Assembly (NCBI GenBank): GCA_003254885.1 | Contig: QANT01005428.1 | Span: 1-64,000 of the forward strand | Length of the DNA stretch: 64,000 nt | Direction of reading: 5' to 3' | Source of the DNA: Purshia tridentata | Lineage: Eukaryota; Streptophyta; Magnoliopsida; Rosales; Rosaceae | Part shown: positions 1 to 11,000 of the stretch, piece by piece | Position numbering within the stretch: the stretch's first letter is position 1 | Layout: every line of letters begins with the position of its first letter | The notes under the pieces: generated by a model | What the model saw: the letters and a program-made list of their open reading frames with translations, nothing else | Told to the model about the DNA's origin: nothing | The model's database searches: none | Made by a program: the position numbers and the translations under genes

Positions 1-1028
1 TCTCTTACCAATTCATCGACATGTTAAATTTTGTGAAATTTAGTTGCCAATCTATCGTTCATCACACCCAAAATTTGAAAGTTAAAGCTCAAAACAGTAA
101 TTCTACACTCTTAAAAGTTAACATAAATGAGAAAAAAATAAATAAAAAAATTTGTTGTCGATCAAGGATGGGTGCTTCTTGTATTGAAAGTATATATGCT
201 GATCGACTGCCCAGTAGTGCCGATCTATTGGCATACTTATTAATTCGCATGCAGTTGACGTGTAGACGGTGTATTAATTAGACTAGGATTTCTCATTTTA
301 TATATATATATATATATAACATACTATCACATATGTACTTTGGCATCAAATTAGGCAAATCTTGTTCTACCCCTAGAATTTCCCTAAGTTTTCATTGTGC
401 TTATGTAATTAATTATAATTTATCTTATTAGCATGATCAAATTATTTTAAGAATAATCACAAAATCTTTGGACTAATTATTTTACGTGAAAAGTTGTCTT
501 TTGGAAGAAAACAACTTGGGGACCAATGGGGGGTTGTTTGTTCAATGAAATTAATGTCTAATTGGCCTATCTTCTATACATTTTGGAAACATGTATGAAA
601 CATGGTCGCAGTTAATCATATTAAATATAACTTAATTTTACTGCAATATGTATGACCCAAAATCTTGTATATAGTTTTAGGAGGGTTGAGGGGACGACAA
701 CTTGAATATAATTAATACCATAAAAGTAAGATCGAATTTTGTTTTTCGAATGCCATTTTGAATAGCCCTTCACAAAAACTAAAAGATAATAAAATCATAT
801 GAAAGTAATTCATTTTTTAAAACAGAAATAGAAGAACATATGCACTGAACTGTTTGAATTCTATAGAAACCTAAACATTTCTTATAACCACAATACATTA
901 CCCCTTCTTTTCATTAAGTGCATGTAAACTAAAGCGCTCTCTCTCTCTCTCTCTCTCAATTCTGGAAATGCACTTGGAAACCTAAATATATATACCAATT
1001 TTCTAACACCAGCACTTAGGAAAAAATA
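1..1028. other. AT-rich intergenic DNA, no gene seen
   Basis: No open frame with recognisable protein content. It contains a short (TA)n tract at about 300-318 and a (CT)n tract at about 936-957, the latter about 70 bp upstream of the phytocyanin start codon and so probably in its promoter or 5' UTR. Confidence 0.6.
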
Positions 1029-1502
1029 ATGAAAGTGGCAGTAAGTTTGGTTATAGTAGTTGTAACAACAACAGTATTTTGGCCTACACAAGAAGCTAAA
1101 CTTTATATAGTAGGAGGCCATGAATTTGGTTGGACTATACCTCCCGATGCTTCCTATTCACCAAATATTTATTCTCGTTGGGCTTCACAGTTTAAATTTT
1201 TAATTGGTGACGTACTAGGTAAACTTTTTTTAGTTATTTTAGCTAAATAATTTGTTCAATGATTTATTTATATTTATTTATCTTATTTTGCAGTTTTTGA
1301 CGACAAAGGTAAAATGACGAATGTTGCTAAAGTCAATAAGGAAGATTATGATCGTTGTAATGTGACAAATGCCGAACATGTGTGGTTTGGACGACATATG
1401 TATCAATTTAAGCAACCCGGAATGCATTACTTCACTAGCGCTTTCGAACAGTACTGCATCAAAGGTCAAAAATTAGCTGTTTGTGTCAAAAGTTCTCTCT
1501 AA
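1029..1502 (+). CDS. Phytocyanin-family protein lacking most copper ligands (early nodulin-like type)
   Basis: Two exons, 1029-1218 and 1294-1502, with intron GT at 1219 and AG at 1292-1293; the spliced frame is open and gives about 132 residues. Residues 1-23 form a hydrophobic signal peptide, so the product should be secreted. The mature part carries the phytocyanin signature YIVGG...W...(Y)SRWAS..F..GDVLVFD, then DYDRC, and later YC.KGQKLAV, with two Cys placed for the family disulfide. Phytocyanins are small cupredoxins of the apoplast and membrane surface. Here three of the four usual copper ligands appear replaced: the HNV His by Thr (MTNV), the YFIC Cys by Ser (YFTS), and the GHC His by Tyr (EQYC); the axial position is Gln. 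This suggests a non-copper early-nodulin-like protein. There is no Pro-rich or GPI-anchor tail, so it ends like plantacyanin. The exact subclass is uncertain. Confidence 0.85.
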
Positions 1503-2610
1503 ACTTTGAATTCTACGTGCAGCTGCCACTGTTTTGAAGCTTCTTCTAATAGATTTTATAAGTGAAAGGATTCTGTAGATCGAAAAGTGTGTCTGTAGTT
1601 GTGTGTTTCTGTTGGTACGTTTATATAATAAAGTGTTTCTATACACTCCAAAAAGTACTCTTATTATTAGAGGTCTTGACTCTTGCTTACTATTAAAATT
1701 TTTCCCTCCAATTTAATAGACATGGTATTTAAGGTTAATGTATCATTTATTAGCTAAGAATTCTTCAACAGATGTGTGAGCTTAATGAATAAAGGAGTTT
1801 ACTTTTCAAATTTAGATTCCTTTTTGTTCTTATTTTTGTTTGTTTCAATCCTAATTTTATAATACATATTCAATTATTGAAAAATATAGATGTTAATTTT
1901 CATACTCAGCCCATTTTTAATTCATTACACTTAACAGATTTGGCTTTTCTATTTTTAGATATGATGTTATTTGTATCTTTCTTGAAATCCAATCCACTTA
2001 TGTAAATCCAACGATTTATGACTTATCATATTAATTAGTATGTTTAAAAATAATAAGCCATTAGATTTATATAAATGAATGAGATTTGATGATGATTAGT
2101 AAGGGATCTAAATTCCTAAGTTTCTCAATTTCGTCTCATTTCAATAATATGATTAGTGAATGTAAATAATGATTAAGAATGTACATGTCCTAACGAGTTA
2201 AATCTTAGTACTGTCCCCTTTAATAGGCTTGGGAAACAAAAGAGTTGGGAGTAGTCCAGACATGGAAAAACAAAACGTCTGTGAGAATTTGGTGTCCATT
2301 ATTAACAACAATAAAAGTGAAAGTAGATGAGAGAGAAGAGAGCAATAAAGTAGAAGTCGGCAACTCACTATTTTATTTACACTGGGATAATAACATATAT
2401 ATATATATATATAGGCAGCCATATCACATGTCTGCTTAATGAGTTTACTTGATTAAGTAAACTCTATGTTGGCGACACATGTAAAGGACATCCACCACAT
2501 GCTTCCAATAAAATGTTTACAACAACGTCAAAAGACAGAATTTTACAACCAAAGAGAGGGCACCGCAAAAAGAGAAACAAGGAGTCTTTGCCTTTTAACT
2601 TAGACTTTAA
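1503..2610. other. Intergenic, no gene seen
   Basis: Probable 3' UTR of the phytocyanin gene with an AATAAAG polyadenylation-like signal near 1627. The rest is AT-rich, with a (TA)n tract at about 2395-2413 and a perfect 10-bp inverted repeat at 2441-2464. Confidence 0.55.
2441..2464. repeat. Perfect 10-bp inverted repeat with 4-base loop
   Basis: GAGTTTACTT at 2441-2450 is followed by a 4-base spacer and its exact reverse complement at 2455-2464. It lies in intergenic DNA. It could be a chance hairpin or the residue of a small inverted-repeat element. Confidence 0.6.
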
Positions 2611-3332
2611 GTGCATGTAGTAGTCTTTACCATTACCACCCTCTCAGGGTTTCAATATCTCTCTCTTGTGCATTCATACAGCACAATGGATGCATTTTTT
2701 GATCCATCTTTGCATCCATCTTTTATAATCGGGCAACCATTACAAGGGGTGAGCAATGTGATGAGCGATGGCACCAAGGTAGTGACCGAGGTTGTATCGA
2801 ATGACGACAAAATCCACATGTGCCTCTTCCTCATAACCCAGAACATCCGTGATGAGAAAGATATGGTTGTTGGGTTCGACACAGAATAGTCCTTGGTAGA
2901 AATGATGGATGGCAAATTTGAAGCTCGGATAGTACTCATAAAACTCTTCTCTTGTATTGGCTGTGTCCTTATAAGATTAGACCCAACCCTTCTCCATCCC
3001 TCCAAAAAAATTTTATGATGAAGGACATCATCTTTGTTGGGGTTCAGATGAAACATGATGTTATGAAGCTCAAACAGAACTTCGGAATCGAAGTTAGGAA
3101 TGCGGTGGAGCTGAGTGAGTTGGCAGCCAATGTTCTTGGGCAGCCTCGGCTTGTTGCTTATGGAGCAAGGGACCTGGCAAGTGAAGTTTTGGGACTTGGG
3201 CTTGATCAGCGGCCTATGGGTGTGATATGGTTGGGTTGGGGTGCCAAATCTCTTACACCTCAACAGACTGAATGTGCAACTGTCGATGCCTATGTTACTT
3301 ACAAAAATGGGAAGAAGCTACTGAGCAGCTAG
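2611..3332 (+). pseudogene. Werner-type 3'-5' exonuclease (DEDDy, RNase H fold) pseudogene
   Basis: Two reading frames together cover a plant WRN-exonuclease-like protein. The first (2611-2889) ends in VVGFDTE, the Exo I D-x-E motif, where the normally following Trp codon is TAG. Reading through, the frame continues in a family-like way to about 3010, where it shifts beside a run of A residues. The second frame (to 3332) has the Exo II motif (FVGVQMKHDVMKL), the ELAANVLGQPRL and GLKELA-like region, and Exo III (CATVDAYVTY). In Exo III the catalytic Tyr of Y-x3-D is Cys. A nonsense codon, a frameshift and loss of a catalytic Tyr together indicate a dead gene. Functional relatives are single-exon nucleases acting on nucleic acid 3' ends. 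The start is uncertain: ATG at 2686 is an alternative. Confidence 0.8.
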
Positions 3333-3679
3333 GATTGAGTGCCTTCAGTTGACGCTTTTTCAGATGGGATCTGAGATCTCTGCGTGAAACTACTTTTTAA
3401 TGTCAGAGAGACCACAATTTAGTACTAGATGTCTTGTTTCGTTTGATTTTCTGTTCCTCTTTTAGCTTGGGCCTTGTTTGTTAGTATCCGTGCTCTTTTG
3501 GGCTGTATTAAAGTTTGTATTTCTCGCGGGAATGAAGATTAATTTAGGATTGTAAATTGTTATCATGTTGTGTAATTATACATGCTTTTTTGTACTGTCA
3601 AATATAAAATGACAGCCTAATAGGGACAACTAGGCTTATCCTCGTTCTATGAGTTTGGTTCCACCTCCGAACTCCAGTC
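3333..3679. other. Short intergenic stretch
   Basis: Contains the former 3' flank of the exonuclease pseudogene and the promoter or 5' UTR of the next gene. No further coding content is seen. Confidence 0.5.
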
Positions 3680-4330
3680 ATGGCTTCCATATTCCCACAA
3701 TTCGTGTCACATCCTAACCCTCACCCACTAAACCATCTCTTCCCATGTCAGACCACCACAAACTCACCACAGTTTTCCATACACAGACCACCTAAAAAAT
3801 ACTTCCCCATCACCACATGCACTACTTCAGACTCTACTCAACCTGACTTCCCAAGCCCAAACTCTGAAACCACCACCAGTTCAGAGACTTTCCCTATCGA
3901 AAAACGAAGAAAATCCGAAATCACCCGGGATAGGAAGTCAAAAACCGGCCTTGTAAAGCCCGAACCACGCAACTTTGAGATTGGCTGGAAGAGAACCAAG
4001 GAGATTCAGCTGGAAAAGCCAAAAGGTTATGTCATAGCTGACTTCTTGGAGAAGTTGGAGGACTTAATGGGAAGAGAATTTGGTTCCATGGAATTGCTGT
4101 TAAAGGCTGCAGAGATTGTGGCTGAGAGGGCAAGAGAGGAAGCAGAAGTGTTGAGAGATGAAGGTAAAGTGGAAGACAGAATGGTCACTGAATTGTTTAG
4201 GGTGTTGAGGTTGATGGAAATGGACATGGTTATGGTCAAGGCTGCAGTGAAGGAAGAGACTCTGAGTGAGAGGCTTGAGCAGGCTAAGGCAAGGTGCAGG
4301 CAAGCTAAACTTGTTGCTCTGTCTTTTTGA
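3680..4330 (+). CDS. Plastid-predicted protein of unknown function, C-terminal helical/coiled-coil
   Basis: Single exon, 216 residues, opening with MASIFPQF. The first 60 or so residues are rich in Ser, Thr, Pro and His and nearly free of acidic residues, as in chloroplast transit peptides. Residues 70-115 are basic (EKRRKSEITRDRKSKTG). The rest is strongly helical with Glu/Lys/Arg heptads: YVIADFLEKLEDLMGREFG, then an AAEIVAERAREEAEVLRDEG segment, then LEQAKARCRQAKL. I do not recognise the family. The length, intact frame, transit-like N-terminus and good initiation context support a real gene. Plastid targeting is inference from composition. Confidence 0.75.
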   Translation: MASIFPQFVSHPNPHPLNHLFPCQTTTNSPQFSIHRPPKKYFPITTCTTSDSTQPDFPSPNSETTTSSETFPIEKRRKSEITRDRKSKTGLVKPEPRNFEIGWKRTKEIQLEKPKGYVIADFLEKLEDLMGREFGSMELLLKAAEIVAERAREEAEVLRDEGKVEDRMVTELFRVLRLMEMDMVMVKAAVKEETLSERLEQAKARCRQAKLVALSF

Positions 4331-5084
4331 AAGCTAATGTAGCAATGTAACAATGCAGCATCGATCTATTTTCTTATTCACACTTCTTTGGTTCAAAAGG
4401 ATAAGCATGAAAAGGAAAAATGCTTTGAGTTGTACATTTGATTTTGGCAAATGGGTTTCTTCCAATTTGTCTGCAATTGGGAAAATGAAAATATATTCAG
4501 CAATTTGTGATGGGTAACTTGAATACTTGATCTGTTGCCCTTCGAGCTTAAGTGGCATGAGATGGACAGAGTAGAAATTATAGGTTTATATCTTCTTTCA
4601 AATAAAATAATCTGCATGTTATAGAGCCAGACACCAACAAAGCAAACACATATTTCTCACTGCAAATGAGAGGTTGGGACGCAAGGATTGCACAACCTAA
4701 TGCTTCAGAATGGTTCTCATGGTCGTGCATTAGACACTCTTTAAAGAAGAAAACCCTGGATGTGTCGTAAAGCCCCGGAAGCCAAGCATCTATGCATGTT
4801 CAAGGAAGCGCAGAGATTTTTAACCAGCATCTCGCAGATTGGTGCGGGAGCAACCCTCATTAGCTGGCAGTTTAGGTTTGCTGCTTGTATCCCCCGAAAA
4901 GAAATTGGTAAAAAAAAATTAAATAAAAAGAAAAATTTGCATACAAATGAATCGAATATATAGAACTAGCATTCCATACAAGTTGATATGGGACTACTCC
5001 TGGTACAAAGTGACATATTTCTCTGGGGGTAAACGAAAGTTCCATTCATTATCCTAATTTGAAGGTTGCTCTAAGTAAGTCCTT
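4331..5084. other. Intergenic between convergent genes, no gene seen
   Basis: Lies between the convergent unknown plastid protein (+) and the PPR gene (-). Open frames here are short and show no family features. It probably holds the 3' UTRs of both genes. Confidence 0.5.
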
Positions 5085-8000
5085 TTATTTCTTTTTCTTT
5101 TTCTTCTTCTTCTTTTCCTCTGAGTAAGTCTTTTTAAATGCTTGGATGATATAGCGAACATGGAGATCATCTTTAGGAATTTCACTAAGCAAATGGTGAG
5201 CTGCCTGATGGTCCCCTGCAGCCAAAAGGGCCTGATACATCCTGCAAGTATTCCAAGATAGAAAACCAAAGGTTAACAAAATCATTTCAGATCCTTGGGA
5301 AACAGGGTTTTCAAGCAAGAACTAAACAAAAGAAAATAATAATAATAATAATTTCCACAAGCAGCAGCATTATTTACCTTAGGTAACTTAAGGTGTTGTA
5401 AGGTAGGCCAGCAGCTTCATACTCCTTCCAAAGTAATAAACTACTTTGCAGATCTTTGGCATTAACACAAGCGTGGAGCAGAAAATCAAGGCATTTTCGT
5501 GAAGGGGTCAGGCGAACCTCATTTTTGATAGCATGAAGCAAGTCTAGGCCCAACTGCAAATATGTAGAGTCTAATTCTGCGACTAGGCAAAAGACCTGCA
5601 GATTTGTGACAGCAAAGCCACATAGTGGGTTTTGTTAGTTTGAAACATACTGCAAGGGGTATCTTCTATCAGACTTTCAGAAAACAGATGTGATATACAA
5701 TTAAAAAAATCAGTATGGGAAAAGGAAAGCCCACAAAATTACCAAAAGAGGACCACATTCATAGATCCAAAATGAAAATACATATTACATACTGAAAGAG
5801 TTGAACCAAATTTACTGTAGAAAATTTGATTATCCAAAGGTAGAGATATAATTTAATCAATTACAATGGAATGCTGCTTCCGAAATAAGATGTTCATTCA
5901 CAAGTCAAATGCAAGAGAAGAATAAACCTGATCAAAAATAACTTCTAGAGCCAATTCGTCAGTACAGAATTTATCCCTGAGTTGCTTGAGCAAGTTGACG
6001 GCAGGTCTAAATCAATAATAGAAAGAGACATAAGCAACTATGTGTTATTAAAAATAATCAAACAGATGAAAATTATACAATTTAATATATTGATGCGCAA
6101 GTTTAAAATAACCAATGTGGGATTCATATTCTCAACCCAACTGTTGTAGGTACGGACCTTAAATGCTTGTATCGAACGCAATGTAAGATGGTTCTCAAGC
6201 AACCATCAACCCAATAGTCTGGATCATCTATTTCCTCAAGTAGAGGGAGTACTCTGCTTAATTCTTCATCAGACTGAAGGTGCTCCTAAGAGATGATTAA
6301 GAAAGTGTTAGATGTTTTTACAAGACAAAAGAATTCAAGCATTAATTTAAGAACTCACAATGAGACTTATAACAGCTTTTGGCTCCAAACTGCATTCAGC
6401 TTGCTTCATCTTTTCATATATATTAAAGGCATCGAGAAATTGCCCATGTGACGCAAGGGCTTGGACAAGCACGCTTTTAATTTCATTCACGTTCTTAGTT
6501 GGAATCCTTTTATCTAAGAGTACCTACGATATAAAAATATCAGTAAGATCGCCAGAAACAATATGTATTTATAGAAGAGCAGACACCTTCACAAACTTGA
6601 ATATATCTAAAGACAGTTTCAGAAATTATCACAAAGTAGAAACCTAAAGCTTCTACTGTAGACTTGTTGAGCCATAGTTCTGGTAAGCTAAATAAAATGG
6701 AGAAGTTAAAAACAATTAAGTAGTAAGGAGAAAGATAACCTAGAGGCATAAATACAAACTGACGTAGCAAAGTCATAATCACTGATAACCTAGAACATAA
6801 GTTCTTCAATCATATGCTGTTACTGTTTAAAGGTTCAAAACTAAATTACAGCTTACAGAAAGTATTCTCTACTCTGGACTTGGTAGAGCCAAGTTGCTGC
6901 ATGCACAAATACCTGTTTTGCCTTTTCAAACTGTCCACAAGTTGCATATCCATTTATAAGTGCCATGAAAACTTGCTTGGTAACTTGAGTTCCAGAACAC
7001 TTCAGTTCTTCATAATACTACAAGTAGATATCCAATCAGCTCATTTAAATCACACATAAAATATTAGTGAATTTTGTGGAAACCGAAAAAATCTAGATTG
7101 AACTTTGTATAATATGACGACAGATATACATGGAACTTCTGCTGGAACATAGATTTCAGGTTACCTTATTAATATCCTCTTCCGAGTTGCAGTTGCTTAT
7201 TAGATAGCTGAAAGTCTGGGAATCTGGTTTTACAGCTGCTTCTTCCATTTGTCTGAGAACTCTCAACCCACCATACATGTTCTTCTGCAGAGCATTCAGG
7301 ATAGTCATTATCCAAAACCATAAGCAAGAATAAAATCATAATAAGATGCAAAATAAGACAATATATGAACGTAAGAAGCAGATTTAGTTTGATAACATGA
7401 AGATAGCCAGGTAATATATAAAGCGGGAAGAAAGCAAGAATACATAAAGGTATGTGCACCAAGTAAAAGAACATAAAAACAATCTCATACAACCAAGAAC
7501 AACACCTCTCGTAAATATCCCGCCATTATAGCATTGTACATGCTAGTTGTGGGCTTCACATTCATTTTCTCCAAATCACTCAGCATGCTATATGCACCCT
7601 CATACTGCAATGGAAACAAAATATAATATTGTGGTATGGTTTAACTTCCATATTATGTGATTGTCAAAATATAATATATGGTAGAGAGTAAGAGAAAAGA
7701 AAAACTTAGACATGCATGTATGCACAGATGGAAACAAATGAAGGAACCAGGTAAAAACTTACATCTTTCATTTTCACACACAAACTTATCATAATCCTGA
7801 AAGTTTCTTTACTTGGATTTAATTTGTGACGGCAAATCACCGAATAGATTTGCCGAACCTGGTAAGGTGGGGAGAAAAATATCAGAACAATGATATATGC
7901 TTGATAATATAAAAATTCCTAACTTTGAGGATTAATCATGCAAAAATCAATAGCATGCACAAAAATGCATAAGAGATGATTAAAAACAATAGCCAACTAC

Positions 8001-11000
8001 CAAACAGAAACAAGCAGTGGGACGACAAGAGCATCATAAATGCGAAATCTTCGGTTCTGATGGTTACGAATCATTGCCATTCTGATTCTCACCATAAAAA
8101 AAAAACCATTGCCATTATCTTCTCAATCTTGTTGTGCTCTTTTTTGGGAACACATGCATATATGATATTCCATGCTTCTTTTGTTTAAAATCAAAATTTT
8201 CACTTGGAGGTTGTCTATATTGTGAGTTAAACATTAATTGCCCAATGCCCACCATAATCATAGGCAGCACTCACATAATTAATATGTGGAGAAAAAAAAA
8301 ATAGAATAAAGCAGCATACCAGATTAAAATCACAGCTCTCATCACTAGCATGTACAATGGAGTGCAGTGCCTCCATCGGCAAGGTCAAGCCCAGTTTACA
8401 CATCTCGTCAACTATTTCAAGAGCCACATGCACCTATATTGACATAAACGGACAAAAGCAATCTTTTTAAGAAACAGAACAGACAACTTATTGACATAAA
8501 CTAGAAATCAAAGAGATTCTTATCTGCAACATATACAAAACTATAGAAGGAGCAAGTTTGGAACTCAATGTATTGTTCTATCCTTTTAGTCAACAGATCA
8601 ACCATACCTTAAGTGAATCACAACAGTGCATGATAAGCTTCTCATAAGATGCAGATGAAAGCGTCACCTCCAATTTCTTGTGCAAGTTTTTAAATTTTGA
8701 AATGACATCTTCAACCTTCAACATGCAATAATAACAGTGTAAACATACCACTCTAATGAGAAACATCAAGCAACAAATAAATCACCATTTGTGAATTAAC
8801 AGATCATGCAAAACAAGGTATCTAATCACTCAAAACTTTCCAATTACAGTTGAAGTTCCTTGTGCAGTTATTAACACAGAAGATGGAAACTGATTGCATG
8901 TAATTATCATCCAAGAATCAGTATTCCAAAATAGGGTTCACATTCGAGCAATGGCCCTTGATTAATTAGAAAAATAATATCTTTTTCAGTAACCAGAGAC
9001 TAGATCTACAAGAGCCACAAGTTCAAGGACGACATTTTGATCTACAAACAAATTTCAGTGGTAGTTTGTTGGGACATGAATATTTATTGTACATTATATT
9101 TAGCATTCTTTTTCAAGTTTGTTAAGACTTAAGAATTTTGGTTATCTCTTTTGTTGTTGGGCATGGGTCATAACTGAGAGCCACAGGTCTTATTTTATTA
9201 CCAAGCCAAGCTCGGGTACCAAAAAATTATGTGGGCCTTTTATTTAGCATTCCTTTTCCCAAGTCCTATTACAAAATTGGTAACTTCAAGTGTGCATAAT
9301 GCCTTCAAAGTTCCTATTACTAGAAGTTGATAAATAGAATAATGAGTCTTGGATATTAAAGGCGTGGTTGCCTATTGTGTCTTTCTCTCCATTTTTCTTC
9401 ACCGTAAACTGTTCACACACTACTGTTCATTGCAGAGAGAAAACCAAGTTTCCTTAATATCTTACCCTTCCTCTTTGCAGATCCAATCATTTCCCCTTGC
9501 TTACCCAATCAAAACCTAAAACCAAAGTTTGTCTTACAACCGTTAGCCCCCTAAAAGCTCTTCAAAACAGCTACAAGAACTAAAGCTAGCTCCCAGCCTA
9601 CCATCGAATTCCAAGCAACCTGTTTTCTGATTTTAGAATCCACTTTGAAAAACTTAATCTTTTACCCTATATGTTCTTAATCTTTTAAACCATAACTTAA
9701 ACCTCCTTTACAATCTTAATCCTTCAAATCATAATTTTTTAAACCCTACAGCCCACCACCATATGCAATTGTAATTTGTAGGCAGGTTTCTAAATCTGTC
9801 CTGCCTACAACTGTTACGTGCCCAAGTTGTTGGTTTGAGAGAGTCAGCTGATTGTTGCAAATAAATAGGGATGTAGCCTTTTTGAATTTATGTTGTTGAT
9901 TTAAATTAGGAGACGTTGGTTTAGTGGTGGTTTAGTGGTCTATCTTTTCAGTTCTGGTCCTATTTTTGTGGGATTGGTTGTAAGTGGAACCACACCTTTA
10001 TAAGGTGTTTCAGTTACGAATAAAGGACGACTATTTTGATTATTGTTCATCTTTTTGAGCAGAGGCATCAGTTCCTCAATAAACTGAACTCCAAGACTAC
10101 TTGGTTTCAATATAGGGCCTACCAAACCAAAAGGGGGCGCAGCTCAGTACATACCAACAACACACCAACTCTAGCAGGGGCTGTCTTTATTTTTTCAGTA
10201 AGAAACGAAACAATCTTATTTATCATGAATTAAAAAACGTATAGTAGCTGTGGACAAGTGTCCACTGAAAGTACAAAACATACTTACTCATCACTAACAT
10301 AGTATATACATAACACAAGGGTACACCATCTCAAGAAACTGCAGCCCCCAATCTGTATAAATGAGGAAGAATGATATTTCTCTAGATTCTTTAGAAACCA
10401 AAGCCCACATATGCATCCTAACCCACAAGAAACCTACCCCCTCTTCACCCAAAAAAAAAAAAAGGCCATTACACAGAAACTCCATAACACTTTCACCTGT
10501 TTCCCTCCACCAAAAGCACAATATCCCTCGTTGAATAAAGATGCACATGAAGTTAGAATCACCCAACTCAATCTTGGCACCCCAAACAACTTTTTCCATA
10601 ATCTGAGCGGAACTGAACAATGACGAAATAAACTATCAATACTCTTATCTGCCCCTAGAAGGTGCTATCTAAAACTACCAACTTCATTCATAAATTATTG
10701 ATTAAGTTTCTAGAATCATGAGTTTAGTTTTAATTTTTTTTTTTTTCAATCTGTATGGAATACAGAACCTCCAATGTCAATAGATAAAATTAAACTCAAC
10801 CTATAGGCTATAGCCGGCAGTGGTCTATTAAGCAACTCCTAGCTACACTTTTTTTTTTAATATCCAGAAATCTCCCAAACCCGCTTCGCGGACCCGGGCT
10901 CGAAACTGGAGCCTCCTGCCAAACCCCAAAATCTTTAGGAGACAAGAAACTCTAGCGACTGCTAGGTAGGTACCTTGAGGGGGGTTTGAACCCTCAGACC

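Noticed and set aside
2652-3263. 203-codon open frame on the minus strand
   Set aside because: It is the shadow of the WRN-type exonuclease pseudogene; the plus-strand frames carry the family motifs.
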